Positions 1-8,579 are shown, counted from the first letter of the stretch. The stretch: DNA of 64,000 nucleotides from an uncultured Faecalibacterium sp. (GCA_937880095.1 CALFLK010000012.1:1-64000); one strand, 5' to 3'. The notes: generated by a model not told the origin, from the letters alone. Made by a program: numbers and translations.

Positions 1-17
1 TTTCGTCTTTCATATAG

Positions 18-644
18 CTATTCTGCGTACTTAGTCAGAAGTATAAAAGAGGTGTCGTTTCGTCTATTCTTACTCATCAGATTAAGTTTGCTGATAGCGA
101 AGGAAAACCATACCCAGAATGGACATCCTGCACACTACAAGACGCAGTGGTTTTCCTTGATGGGCAACGAAAACCACTTGAGAGTGCAGACAGAGCAAAA
201 CGACAGGGACAATACCCGTACTACGGTGCATCAGGCATTATTGACTATATTGATGACTATATTTTTGATGAGCCGTTGTTACTTCTTGGTGAAGATGGAG
301 CAAATATACTTAATCGCAGTACCCCGTTATGTTTTATTGCAACAGGAAAGTATTGGGTAAACAATCACGCTCATGTAATGCGCCCTAAATCCGGGCAGAA
401 CATAAAATTTCTATGTGAGCTGCTTGAAAGTCTCGATTATACTCGCTATAACACGGGTACAGCACAGCCGAAGATAAATCAAGAAAAGTGCCGTGAAATT
501 AAGCTTTCCTTGCCCGTATACGAAGAGCAGTGCCGCATAGCCAGCTTTTTGGCTACACTTGATCGAAGATTAGAAAGAGCGCAAAGCAATCTTAATTATC
601 TACTTTTAATTAGAGATGGATTGTTGCAGCAGCTCTTCATATAA
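18..644 (+). pseudogene. hsdS: Silent half-cassette of type I restriction specificity subunit (HsdS, second target-recognition domain)
   Basis: The reading frame opens after a TAG at 15-17 and has no start codon before the HsdS-like protein begins. It reads QKYKRGVVSSIL, then the typical linker KFADSEGKPYPEW, one target-recognition domain, and the conserved coiled-coil tail LDRRLERA..LLLIRDGLLQQLFI. Upstream bases 1-37 match no HsdS in any frame, so this is only the C-terminal half of a specificity subunit. HsdS normally has two such halves and directs HsdM/HsdR to a split DNA target. It ends tail-to-tail, overlapping the opposite hsdS copy by 8 bases. I infer a storage cassette that exchanges by inversion; a frameshifted 3' end of a gene lying to the left is the alternative. 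Confidence 0.7.
38..55 (+). repeat. Left copy of 18-bp inverted repeat in the hsdS central region
   Basis: GAAGTATAAAAGAGGTGT is identical to the reverse complement of 1193-1210. It codes for the conserved KYKRGV segment between the two HsdS target-recognition domains. Identity stops abruptly on both sides, which suits a recombination site. Confidence 0.85.
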
Positions 645-660
645 AGAGCTGCTGTAACAA
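621..660. repeat. Imperfect palindrome at the shared 3' ends of the two hsdS cassettes
   Basis: The last codons of both cassettes, LLQQLFI, face each other; 621-644 and the reverse complement of 637-660 agree at 21 of 24 bases. The centre of symmetry lies near 640, midway between the 18-bp repeats. It may also act as a terminator hairpin. Confidence 0.7.
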
Positions 661-1779
661 TGCTTTTCGTTGTTTAAGCATGGAATCTAATAACTTTTGA
701 TGAGAACCAATCTGTTTATCAATACAGAAGAGGAAAGCAGCAATATGTGTTTGTGTATTTTTATCTGGCACATCACATTGTAATCGCAGGAGCTTGTTGA
801 CGGCTAAGCCCGGTTGTGCGCCTTGGTCTGAATACTGCCCAAGTCTCATATAGTCCAGCAAGTATAACAAGAAGCGTGTGTCGTTCTGCTCATTTGCCTT
901 AACAGCAATAGCGTGTTCAGACAAATAGTTCATTCCTTGAATAAGTCTAACATTGCCGCACAATGCGCCTTGCCGCCCGACTACAACATATTCTCCCTCG
1001 TGACTGTATTGATCACAATAACCTCGTATACCATTGCCTCCGTATACAGGGAATAATCCTGAACTATGGATGAGGGAAGCCGAGATATTTCGTCCACTTT
1101 TGAACTCGCAGCATAACTCTGCCAATGTTCTTTTTGACCACGACGAATAGCGCAGAGACGCATTTTCGTTGTTGCCAAAAATGCGAAATAATACACCTCT
1201 TTTATACTTCTTGAGGGCTGAGACAAACCGCTGTTGTTTGTTGATACGGTTGCTTAATAAACCTAAAAATTTCGCCACTTTTTCCTGTTCGTCACGACAT
1301 GGAAGATAAAGCGATTGTTCGTACAAAGTGTCCCATTCCACATTCCTCCTACATACACTTGCGCCTACGGTGGTTGCATTGTAGAAGAAACGCTTTGCTG
1401 CGTCGGATTTTATCCACTGGGCTATGAGATCAACAGAGCAACCGGTGATGACATAGGTTTTGTATGCAGGAGATACCATACCATGATCAAACCGCAGATT
1501 GACATTAGCATTACCCAAGTGAAGGTTTTGCGTGGACAGCACCATCGTTCCGTATTTTATCTTCTTATAGCCTTTATTACTTGCACCACGCTGATGTCCA
1601 AAGAGTTCTGTGTTTAAGAACATTCCCTCGATGGCGGCAGAAAGAAGAGTATCTTCGTCCTCTTCTTTTGTACGATCACTATACTCATGAACAAGATTGC
1701 CAAAGGCGATTGGTCTCCACGGCTCATCAAAGCCCGGAAAGCGGAGCTTCGGACGCTTTTCGAGACCGTTACTTGAGGT
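637..1779 (-). pseudogene. hsdS: Silent, startless full-length HsdS cassette (two target-recognition domains)
   Basis: The frame is open for 380 codons after a TAG at 1780-1782, but has no ATG, GTG or TTG until the internal ATG at 1623. The translation before that ATG is clearly HsdS: RPKLRFPGFDEPWRPIAFGN followed by EYSDRTKEEDE and LLSAAIEGMF. So the gene is complete except for its start, as expected for a storage copy of a phase-variable type I restriction system. The first domain runs to about residue 185, the central conserved helix contains SALKKYKRGV, and the second domain ends in LLQQLFI. The second domain differs completely from the one in the opposing half-cassette. Translation from ATG 1623 would give a 328-residue protein lacking about 52 residues. 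No hsdM or hsdR is in the window. Confidence 0.75.
1193..1210 (-). repeat. Right copy of 18-bp inverted repeat in the hsdS central region
   Basis: The reverse complement reads GAAGTATAAAAGAGGTGT, an exact match to 38-55. Inversion between the two sites would swap the second target-recognition domain of the two cassettes. Confidence 0.85.
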
Positions 1780-1832
1780 CTATAATGCCCTGATTATTCC
1801 TCCATCAGATAATATCTGTGGAGGTGGTCAAT

Positions 1833-2780
1833 ATGACTAACAATACACAATTTAAGACGCTGTTGAACACTTGGCTAAATCAGAAGAAGCCAATGATCAC
1901 ACCGTCAACTCATGCCAGCTTCACGCTAATAGCCGAAAATCACTTAATACCCTACTTCGGCAAGCGGAAGATCGGCAGCATCACCGAGACGGACATTCAG
2001 AGCTACATATCGTATCTCTACGAATCCGGGCGGCTGGACAAGTCCGGTGGTCTCACTGTGAAGACCATACGAGATGTAATTCTCGTACTGCGACTTGCTA
2101 TGGAGTATGCCTACAAGGAAAGGGCGATACCGCTGCTCAACTGGGACTTAATAGAGTACCCAAAAGAGCTGGGTGTTAAGAAAGTGGTATCGCTATCCAA
2201 AGATCAGGAGCAAGCTCTTATTCAGTGCATCTACATGAACCTGAATAGGAAAACCGCTGGCATTCTCATTGCACTGTTTACCGGGGTGCGGATCGGTGAA
2301 CTTTGCGGCTTGCAAATGAAGGACATCTCGTTGACGGATAAAACCATCAGCATCAACAAAACCGTTCAGCGCATCTATGATAAGAAAAAGGGAGAGTCCT
2401 ATCTTCACATAGGACCGCCGAAGACCAAGACATCAGCTCGTACCATTCCCGTTCCGTCGCTGCTCATGAACATTATCAAGAAGTTCTACACAGAAAACCC
2501 CAACCACTACTTCTTGACCGGGAAAACAAAGCCGACAGAGCCTCGCACATACAGGCAGTTCTTTTCTCGTTTCCTGAAACGCAACGGGCTGCAAAAGGTG
2601 AAGTTTCACGAGATCAGACATACATTTGCAGTACGGGCAATCGAAATACCGGAGTTTGACATCAAATCTCTCTCCGAGATTTTGGGACATAAGAATGTGT
2701 CCTTTACGCTGAATGTCTATGGCAGCGCAAATCTCCAACAGAAAGTCAAGTGCATGAACCTTCTGAACGATTTGCTGTAA
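1833..2780 (+). CDS. Tyrosine recombinase (XerC/D-like), probable hsdS invertase
   Basis: This 315-residue protein is a site-specific recombinase that breaks and rejoins DNA through a tyrosine intermediate. It has an N-terminal SAM-like DNA-binding domain (about residues 5-100) and a catalytic domain with all expected residues: R153 in GVRIGEL, K197/K199 in PKTKT, H259 and R262 in HEIRHTF, H286 in LGHKN, and Y296 in NVYGSA. The start is ATG 1833, 7 bases after GGAGG; a GTG at 1818 lies upstream of that site. It begins 53 bases beyond the startless hsdS copy, and comparable recombinases next to inverted hsdS genes (PsrA, CreX types) catalyse specificity switching. That role is inferred from position. 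An integrative-element integrase is the alternative, but no other element genes are present. Confidence 0.85.
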   Translation: MTNNTQFKTLLNTWLNQKKPMITPSTHASFTLIAENHLIPYFGKRKIGSITETDIQSYISYLYESGRLDKSGGLTVKTIRDVILVLRLAMEYAYKERAIPLLNWDLIEYPKELGVKKVVSLSKDQEQALIQCIYMNLNRKTAGILIALFTGVRIGELCGLQMKDISLTDKTISINKTVQRIYDKKKGESYLHIGPPKTKTSARTIPVPSLLMNIIKKFYTENPNHYFLTGKTKPTEPRTYRQFFSRFLKRNGLQKVKFHEIRHTFAVRAIEIPEFDIKSLSEILGHKNVSFTLNVYGSANLQQKVKCMNLLNDLL

Positions 2781-2784
2781 CAAG

Positions 2785-2836
2785 AAAGAGCCTCAGCCGA
2801 CACCCGAACGGACATCGACTGTGGCTCTTTGTGTTT
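2785..2836 (+). terminator. Possible terminator after the recombinase gene
   Basis: AAAGAGCC (2785-2792) pairs with GGCTCTTT (2823-2830) across a long loop, followed by a T-rich stretch. The loop is large, so this is weak. Confidence 0.4.
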
Positions 2837-3190
2837 TATGATATTCTAATGACGGCGCAAAACGACCTTTGTCCTGACATTCTTTCGGTGAAACTTGTGC
2901 AGACAATAAAAAAGGAAAATTAGGATAGAATTTTTTATGGAATCGTGTTATAATACTTCCAAGCCACCAATTCATCAGTCTCAAGCAAAACCCATGATAG
3001 GATGGCCCAGATAGATTTTTGATAGCAAAAGTCCGAATAGACCTTAGGATAAGGATAATCTGTATCAAATAAAACCACGACGAATCAAATCCTCTATACA
3101 AAAAAGTTTAGAAATGGATTTAACTCGGCGAGTGGGAATAATTCTATCTACTATGCAATCGTTTACTCATTGATATAGTTTATTATAAAA
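2837..3190. other. Gene-free A+T-rich stretch
   Basis: I see no gene with a credible ribosome site here. It is richer in A and T than the core regions of the window and forms the right edge of the hsdS/recombinase island. Confidence 0.5.
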
Positions 3191-3226
3191 AAAGAGCTAG
3201 CAGATGTTAACATCTGCTAGCTCTTT
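3191..3226. terminator. 36-bp perfect palindrome, probable bidirectional terminator
   Basis: The 18-base arm 3191-3208 is the exact reverse complement of 3209-3226, with no loop. Both sides carry T-runs in the outgoing direction, so it can stop transcription from the regulator gene on the minus strand and anything arriving on the plus strand. Confidence 0.75.
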
Positions 3227-3242
3227 TTGCTGTCGGTACTAC

Positions 3243-3692
3243 TTATTCTTTTGATGGTTTCCAATGTTTCAATTTGGGAAGTTGTTCCGCAAAGTAAGCC
3301 TGTACCTGTTCTGGCGGCCAATTTTTATTTGACATATGCCCCACAAGAAACTCGATTAGCTGATCAAGATTTTTATAAACGAATGTGCCATCGGCATAGC
3401 ACCATTTACAGTACTCCTCGTTCAATGTGCCGTCAGGTTCTTTGCTGAGCGAAGAATCATCAAGAGGCATCCCACAACATTGACAAATGAGAGTGCGAGG
3501 AGAACCTAAAAGCGTATTGATTGAAACATCAAACAGCTTGGATAACAGTTTTAATGTTTCTGTGTTTGGTGCAGTTTCACCGTTTTCCCAACGAGATACG
3601 GCCTGTCGTGTCACATAGAGCTTTTCAGCAAGTTCTTCTTGGGACAACCCATGCCGTGTTCGCAGATTTAGTATAATATCCTTTGTTTCCAT
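3243..3692 (-). CDS. XRE-family regulator with C-terminal zinc ribbon
   Basis: The 149-residue product has an N-terminal helix-turn-helix (about residues 5-60, with LSQEELAEKL and TRQAVSRWENGE) and a C-terminal putative zinc-ribbon domain with CQCCGMPL and CKWC. Family members of this shape are presumed transcription regulators whose ligand is unknown. The start is ATG 3692, preceded by AGGAGG eight bases upstream; an upstream extension to 3827 lacks such a site. The gene stands alone between the palindromic terminator at 3191-3226 and the glycerate kinase gene. Its target is not evident. Confidence 0.8.
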   Translation of the reverse strand: METKDIILNLRTRHGLSQEELAEKLYVTRQAVSRWENGETAPNTETLKLLSKLFDVSINTLLGSPRTLICQCCGMPLDDSSLSKEPDGTLNEEYCKWCYADGTFVYKNLDQLIEFLVGHMSNKNWPPEQVQAYFAEQLPKLKHWKPSKE

Positions 3693-3855
3693 GGAAAGCA
3701 CCTCCTTGCAACTATTATTGCATTGCTGCTTTGGATAAGCAAGCAACACGTTGTTGCTTGTTGGGAGCTGTGGATTGCCAATAAAGAACAGAGATTGGAA
3801 TCTACTTGTCAGGATAAGTGGTATCATAAAGGTTCTGTGATACCGGAATCGTAGC

Positions 3856-4992
3856 TTATTCTATTGCTTTTGCAATTTCAGCAAAAAGGAAGATCGTGCG
3901 TGCGGTTTGCCTTAAATTATCAAAAGAGTGGTCTTTGGCAATCGAGAAGGGGACAGCCTGACGGTTGATGCTGAAAATGGCGCTTACACCTACATCGTAC
4001 ATGGCATCCGCACCATCCCCAATATCTCCAACGATAGCAATCACCGGTACATGATGCGCTTTCGCGCGGTGTGAAATACCGGAAATTACTTTTCCGTGGG
4101 AGCTTTGCGCATCGATACGTCCCTCGCCGGTGATAACCAGCGAGCAGCCCTGTAACATATCATCAAAATGCACCGTGTCCAGAATTACATCGATACCACG
4201 CTGTAATTTTGCACCAAAGAAAGCGGCGACACCGCCGCCCATACCTCCGGCGGCACCAGCACCTTTGATACACAAAACATCCTGACCGAGATCTTGGAGA
4301 ATGATCTCTGCCAAGTGATGCAAGCCTTGATCCAAGTGTGCAATTTGTGTATCGTTTGCGCCCTTTTGCGGACCGAAAACAGAAGCTGCGCCATTCGGAC
4401 CACAAAGCGGATTATCTACATCACACATGGCAATAACGGGTACTTGCGACAGGCGTGCGTCAGATTCGGAAGTATCAATATGTGCGATATCGCACAAGGT
4501 GTCGCCAACCGGAACAAAAGATTCACCGGACGCGTTTAGAAACTTTACACCAAGCGCAGCAGCAGCGCCGGTTCCGCCGTCATTGGTAGCGGACCCACCC
4601 AGCCCAAGGATGATTTTTTTAGCACCGTTATCCAAAGCAGCACGCATCAGCTGCCCGACACCAAAAGTAGTGGTTTGTCCAGCATTGGGGCGATTTCCGA
4701 CCAACGGAAACCCGGCGGCAGCAGCCATTTCGATGATGGCGGTATCGCCAACCATACCGTAGAAGCCTTCGACTACTTCGCCCAAAGGTCCTTGTACGGA
4801 CAGCATTTTCTTTTCACCGGAAAGTACAGACAGAAAGGCATCTACGCTGCCCTCACCGCCATCGGCGACTTCGACACAAATGGTTTCGATCTGCGGCCAG
4901 CAGGCAACAGCTTCCTGACGAATGATTTGCCCAACCTCTCGGCTGGACATAGTACCCTTAAAAGAGTCGGGGATGATTACCAGTTTTTTCAT
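3856..4992 (-). CDS. glxK: Glycerate kinase (type I, GarK/GlxK family)
   Basis: The 378-residue enzyme phosphorylates D-glycerate with ATP, feeding it into glycolysis. The N terminus MKKLVIIPDSFKGTMSS is the family signature, followed by the EVADGGEGS motif and a glycine-rich LGLGGSATNDGGTG nucleotide region around residue 120; VITGEGRIDAQSSHGK lies near residue 290. The length is normal for the family. ATG 4992 was chosen over upstream in-frame ATGs because it begins exactly at the conserved N terminus and has GAGG in front. A major-facilitator transporter is divergent from it, so the pair may take up and phosphorylate glycerate, which is inference only. Whether 2- or 3-phosphoglycerate is made cannot be read from the sequence. 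Confidence 0.92.
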   Translation of the reverse strand: MKKLVIIPDSFKGTMSSREVGQIIRQEAVACWPQIETICVEVADGGEGSVDAFLSVLSGEKKMLSVQGPLGEVVEGFYGMVGDTAIIEMAAAAGFPLVGNRPNAGQTTTFGVGQLMRAALDNGAKKIILGLGGSATNDGGTGAAAALGVKFLNASGESFVPVGDTLCDIAHIDTSESDARLSQVPVIAMCDVDNPLCGPNGAASVFGPQKGANDTQIAHLDQGLHHLAEIILQDLGQDVLCIKGAGAAGGMGGGVAAFFGAKLQRGIDVILDTVHFDDMLQGCSLVITGEGRIDAQSSHGKVISGISHRAKAHHVPVIAIVGDIGDGADAMYDVGVSAIFSINRQAVPFSIAKDHSFDNLRQTARTIFLFAEIAKAIE

Positions 4993-5247
4993 AGTGAACC
5001 TCGAATTGTGAGAAAGACGACAGCAATCTATAAGAAATCCAATACGATTTTGAATACATACAGTAAGCCAGTCACGAATGTACAAAAGCAGATGTACTTC
5101 CATGATACCGCTGTTTGTAGTATTCGTAAACATATGGATAGGATCATTCATGGTGGACGGATATTCCTCTATGTGGAAATATATGGTACAGATGCAAAAA
5201 GGTGCGTTCAGACGAGAAAAGAAAAATCATGTAAAATGGACTTATCA
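4993..5247. other. Divergent intergenic region, glycerate kinase / MFS
   Basis: No gene is seen. The region should hold the promoter of the kinase gene (minus strand); I could not pick a convincing one. Confidence 0.4.
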
Positions 5248-5276
5248 TTGTGATTCTGCCGAAAATTCTGTATAAT
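5248..5276 (+). promoter_or_regulatory. Sigma-A-type promoter for the MFS gene
   Basis: TTGTGA at 5248-5253 and TATAAT at 5271-5276 are spaced by 17 bases, about 80 bases before the MFS start. Confidence 0.65.
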
Positions 5277-5359
5277 AGTATCATGGCGCATTTCGTCCGC
5301 AAAAGAGTAAAATCTTATGGCGGTTTGCTGGAATAGAAAACATAAAAGGAGTATTCAGA

Positions 5360-6643
5360 ATGAGAGGTAAAAAATATATTTGGACGCTGGTCGTCGTTTA
5401 CCTGGCATATTTATGCCATGGCGTACAGGCGATTGTGGCATCCCAGAACCTGGGCGCATTGGCAATCCAGTGGGGGACAGATGCAGCTGGCGTATACAAT
5501 GCAATTTCCTATACAGGATTGGCAAAGTTTGTGACGGTCTGGATCTGCGGTGAAATTTCGGACCGCATCGGTCGCCGCAAGTGTGCGGTAGCGGGTGCAG
5601 CCATGTATGTCATTTTCTTCTTAGGTTGTATGACTACCACCAATTATGCAGTTGCGTGTGCTTGCATGTTCCTGGCGGGTGCTGCAACCTCTTTGTTTGA
5701 TGGCTGTCTGTACGCCGCTGCACAGGAAAGCTGGCCGAAATCTTCCGGTTCTGCTGTTATCCTGATTAAGGGCTTTATCTCGGTATCGGGTCTGCTGTAT
5801 CCCATGCTGGTTGTGTCCCTGCGCAACATGGGTGCATGGAAGGTCGGTTTGATTGTTCCGGCAATCGCTTCTGCTGTTTTGCTGGTTCTGGCAATGGTGG
5901 TACCTTTCTCTTATGATGAAGAACTGAAAGCACGCAAGGCAGCTGGTCTGAGTGCAAAAGAAAATGCTGCACAGCTGGATACGGAAGCTCGCGCAGCAGC
6001 AGACCGTTTCTTGCAGCCTGCCCCCAAGGGTCTGGTTGTACCGCTGGCAATGATGGGCTTTGTTATTATGGCTGCTATGTATTCCGCACAGCAGCTGCTG
6101 AATCGTTACGGCTCGGTTGTGATTGGCATGAGCGACATGAAATCTGCTACGCTGACCACGCTGTTTACCACGGGTTCGCTGCTGGCTGTTTTGACTTGGT
6201 CTTTTATGATGGCAAAGCGCCGTTGGCGCACGCTGAAAATTCTGATTATTGACTTGGTCGGCACAATCATTTCCTATGCGCTGGTAATCGGTACGCGTAA
6301 CGAAAACATCTTGATGCTGGCTGCATTTACCATTGGTTTCTTTGCTGCAGGTGGTGCGCTGCAGTGCGGCGTTTCGCTGATTCAGGAGTTCCATCCCGGA
6401 CCCAAGGGACGCAATCTGGGTATTTATTATACCTTCATGGGTTTGAGCTCTTATGTAATGCCCAAGCTCCAGTCTATGATGACAGCGAGCGCCGGCGAAG
6501 CAGCGGCTTGCCGTACCAATTTGTCTTTGAATATGGGCATTGCAGTAGTAGGTCTGGTGTTCTGCCTGTACCTGTGCTGGAAGTATAAAGCATGGTTTGG
6601 TGTGAGCGCAATGCAGGCAAAAACACCGGATGAGATTTACTGA
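5360..6643 (+). CDS. Major facilitator superfamily transporter
   Basis: This 427-residue membrane protein has about twelve hydrophobic segments. The loop motif GEISDRIGRRK between segments 2 and 3 (near residue 65) is the standard MFS motif A. A hydrophilic central loop rich in K, E and A (about residues 185-222) separates the two six-helix halves. The start ATG 5360 has AAAGGAG ten bases upstream. It is divergent from the glycerate kinase gene and 38 bases ahead of a MATE gene on the same strand. The family moves small solutes by proton symport or antiport; the substrate is not determined by sequence, though glycerate or a related organic acid is a reasonable guess from the neighbour. Confidence 0.85.
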   Translation: MRGKKYIWTLVVVYLAYLCHGVQAIVASQNLGALAIQWGTDAAGVYNAISYTGLAKFVTVWICGEISDRIGRRKCAVAGAAMYVIFFLGCMTTTNYAVACACMFLAGAATSLFDGCLYAAAQESWPKSSGSAVILIKGFISVSGLLYPMLVVSLRNMGAWKVGLIVPAIASAVLLVLAMVVPFSYDEELKARKAAGLSAKENAAQLDTEARAAADRFLQPAPKGLVVPLAMMGFVIMAAMYSAQQLLNRYGSVVIGMSDMKSATLTTLFTTGSLLAVLTWSFMMAKRRWRTLKILIIDLVGTIISYALVIGTRNENILMLAAFTIGFFAAGGALQCGVSLIQEFHPGPKGRNLGIYYTFMGLSSYVMPKLQSMMTASAGEAAACRTNLSLNMGIAVVGLVFCLYLCWKYKAWFGVSAMQAKTPDEIY

Positions 6644-6681
6644 TAAAACCATGTAACCAAACCTGCGGAGTAAGATATTCT

Positions 6682-8007
6682 ATGATTCAACTGTCTGACC
6701 ATTTTACCTATTCTAAGCTGCTGCGTTATACCTTTCCGTCCATCGTTATGCTGAGCGTCACTTCGATTTACAGCGTGGTGGATGGTCTGTTTGTATCCAA
6801 TTTTGTGGGCAAAACGCCCTTTGCAGCCATCAATTTGATTTGGCCGTTCTTGATGATTTTGAGCAGTGTCGGTTTCATGTTTGGAACTGGCGGTGCTGCC
6901 TTGATCGGTAAAACGCTGGGCGAAGGAAACCCCGAAAAGGCGAATCGTATTTTTTCGCTGATTATTTATGTTTCAGCGGCCTGCGGTGTCATGCTGATGG
7001 TTTTTGGCATTTTGTTATGCCGTCGGGTTGCTGTCTTTTTCGGTGCAGAAGGGCAGCTTTTGGAGGACAGCGTCCTCTACGGACGCATTTATATGCTGGG
7101 TGTTCCGGCGTGTGTTTTGCAATATGAGTTTCAGACTTTGTTCCCCACAGCAGAGCGCCCCAAGCTTGGCTTGTATGTAACGGTTGCAGCAGGCGTAACG
7201 AATATTGTTCTGGATGCGCTGTTTGTAGGTATGCTGCCTTTTGGAATTGCGGGTGCTGCGGCAGCATCGGCTTTGAGCCAGTGCGTAGGCGGTTTTGTTC
7301 CATTTTTCTACTTTGGCAGAAAGAATACCAGTAAGCTGCGTCTGATCAAAACGAACTGGGACGGAAATGCATTGCTTCGGTGCTGCACCAATGGCTCCTC
7401 CGAGCTGTTAAGCAATATTTCTATGGCAATCGTGGGTATGCTGTACAATGTGCAGTTGATGCGCTATGTTGGAGAGGATGGTGTTGCCGCATACGGTGTG
7501 CTGATGTATGTGAACCTGATTTTCCTGGCGATTTTTATTGGCTATTCGGTAGGCGTTGCACCGGTGGTCAGCTTTCACTATGGCGCAGGTAACCACAAGG
7601 AGCTGCACAGTCTGCTGCGCAAAAGTTTTGTTATTATCGGAATCAGTTCGGTTGTGATGTTCTTTGCGGCGGAATGCATGGCACAGCCGTTGTCGCGGAT
7701 GTTCGTCAGCTACGATGATACGCTGCTGCAAATTACCATGCGTGGATTTTTGCTGTACTCTTTTTCCTTTTTGTTTGTGGGTGTGGCAATCTTTGGCCCT
7801 TCCTTCTTTACCGCATTGAACAATGGTCTGGTTTCGGCTGCTATTTCCTTTTTACGCACACTGGTATTTGAGGTTGCAGCTGTCCTTTTGCTGCCTATGA
7901 TTTTGGATGTAGACGGCATTTGGCTGTCGGTCGTAGGCGCAGAACTGATGGCGGCAATGCTGTCGATTTTCTTCCTGATAAAAAACAGAAAAAAATACCA
8001 GTACTAA
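6682..8007 (+). CDS. MATE-family efflux transporter
   Basis: This 441-residue protein has twelve predicted membrane segments and the MATE fold features: FPSIVMLSVTSIYSVVDGLF at the N terminus, the internally repeated second half, and GIAGAAAASALSQ around residue 195. MATE proteins expel organic cations or drugs in exchange for sodium or protons. It follows the MFS gene by 38 bases and probably shares its transcript; CGGAG lies 12 bases before the ATG. The substrate is unknown. A second MATE gene occurs at 45983-47332 and is not a close copy. Confidence 0.88.
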   Translation: MIQLSDHFTYSKLLRYTFPSIVMLSVTSIYSVVDGLFVSNFVGKTPFAAINLIWPFLMILSSVGFMFGTGGAALIGKTLGEGNPEKANRIFSLIIYVSAACGVMLMVFGILLCRRVAVFFGAEGQLLEDSVLYGRIYMLGVPACVLQYEFQTLFPTAERPKLGLYVTVAAGVTNIVLDALFVGMLPFGIAGAAAASALSQCVGGFVPFFYFGRKNTSKLRLIKTNWDGNALLRCCTNGSSELLSNISMAIVGMLYNVQLMRYVGEDGVAAYGVLMYVNLIFLAIFIGYSVGVAPVVSFHYGAGNHKELHSLLRKSFVIIGISSVVMFFAAECMAQPLSRMFVSYDDTLLQITMRGFLLYSFSFLFVGVAIFGPSFFTALNNGLVSAAISFLRTLVFEVAAVLLLPMILDVDGIWLSVVGAELMAAMLSIFFLIKNRKKYQY

Positions 8008-8120
8008 CCGGTCTCGGCAAGGAATTTGAAAAATAAATTGTTTGTCGAAAAAATGTTCTTTTGCGGTATGGCGACAAGGTCGAAATATGACATAAAATAA
8101 AGCGAAATTCCTAAAATCCG

Positions 8121-8148
8121 TTGACTTTTTTTTAGATAATGATAAAAT
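8121..8148 (+). promoter_or_regulatory. Promoter of the structured leader before the pot operon
   Basis: TTGACT at 8121-8126 and TAAAAT at 8143-8148 with a 16-base spacer. Transcription would begin near 8155, exactly at the first base-paired segment of the leader. Confidence 0.65.
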
Positions 8149-8154
8149 TTTAGT

Positions 8155-8487
8155 ATCTGAGCTGGAAAGAGTCTTTCCAAAAGCAGGATGTACGACCGCT
8201 GGCGTTTTTTAGCCAGCTAAGGCCATACGGACAGCCGGGTCGAATGCCGAGGACCGCAGGTGCGGTTGGCAACTTCTGTTGCCTTATTGATTGAGTTAAA
8301 AGCTCAGTTTTATAAGTTGGTTACTATAAACCAGTGCCGGGCGGCATATACTTGTGAAATGGTCAATAAGAGTAGTAAAAGTAATCTTTGCTATATAGAC
8401 TCTGATCCATTGGAATGTGATATCTGTACTGTATGGGTGCGGGGTAGATTTCCTGCGTCCAAAGTGCGGTGTGTTTCATGTTTTACA
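8155..8487 (+). ncRNA. Unassigned structured RNA leader (candidate riboswitch or attenuator) upstream of potABCD
   Basis: A closing helix pairs CTGAGCT (8157-8163) with AGCTCAG (8301-8307). Inside it are four hairpins with perfect stems: GGAAAG/CTTTCC (8164-8178), GCTGGC/GCCAGC (8198-8217), ACCGC/GCGGT (8253-8266) and GGCAAC/GTTGCC (8268-8283, loop TTCT). After it comes a further hairpin GGTT/AACC (8319-8332). The leader is followed by an intrinsic terminator at 8488-8525 and then the polyamine transporter operon, the usual arrangement of a transcription-terminating riboswitch. I compared it by eye with the FMN, TPP, SAM, purine, lysine, glycine, cobalamin, guanidine, c-di-GMP, c-di-AMP, THF and ZTP classes and T-boxes, and none fits. 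A freestanding small RNA is the other reading. Confidence 0.55.
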
Positions 8488-8525
8488 GGTGGTGTGTTGC
8501 GTGTGCGGCACACCACCTTTTTGTT
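8488..8525 (+). terminator. Intrinsic terminator between the leader RNA and potA
   Basis: GGTGGTGTG (8488-8496) pairs perfectly with CACACCACC (8509-8517) and is followed by TTTTTGTTT. It sits about 55 bases before the potA start, so it must be read through or bypassed for expression from the upstream promoter. Confidence 0.8.
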
Positions 8526-8579
8526 TGTGCAATTCTGCCTGCGGGCATGAAAATAGTATGCGGAAATGGGAGAATGAGT

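Noticed and set aside
1315..1617. Plus-strand open frame opposite the silent hsdS
   Set aside because: It lies wholly inside the hsdS coding frame on the other strand and has no ribosome site or protein-like composition.
2793..3101. Minus-strand open frame of about 100 codons after the recombinase
   Set aside because: No ribosome site, no recognisable domain, A+T-rich background.
5621..6652. Long minus-strand open frame antisense to the MFS gene
   Set aside because: A shadow of the strongly coding plus-strand frame; its residue composition (many H, C, Q, R) is typical of antisense translation.
8155..8310. Match of the pot leader to a c-di-GMP (GEMM) riboswitch
   Set aside because: A short resemblance (CTAAGG and GCCGGGT...CCGA) is present, but the conserved first half with GCACAGGGCAAACC is missing.
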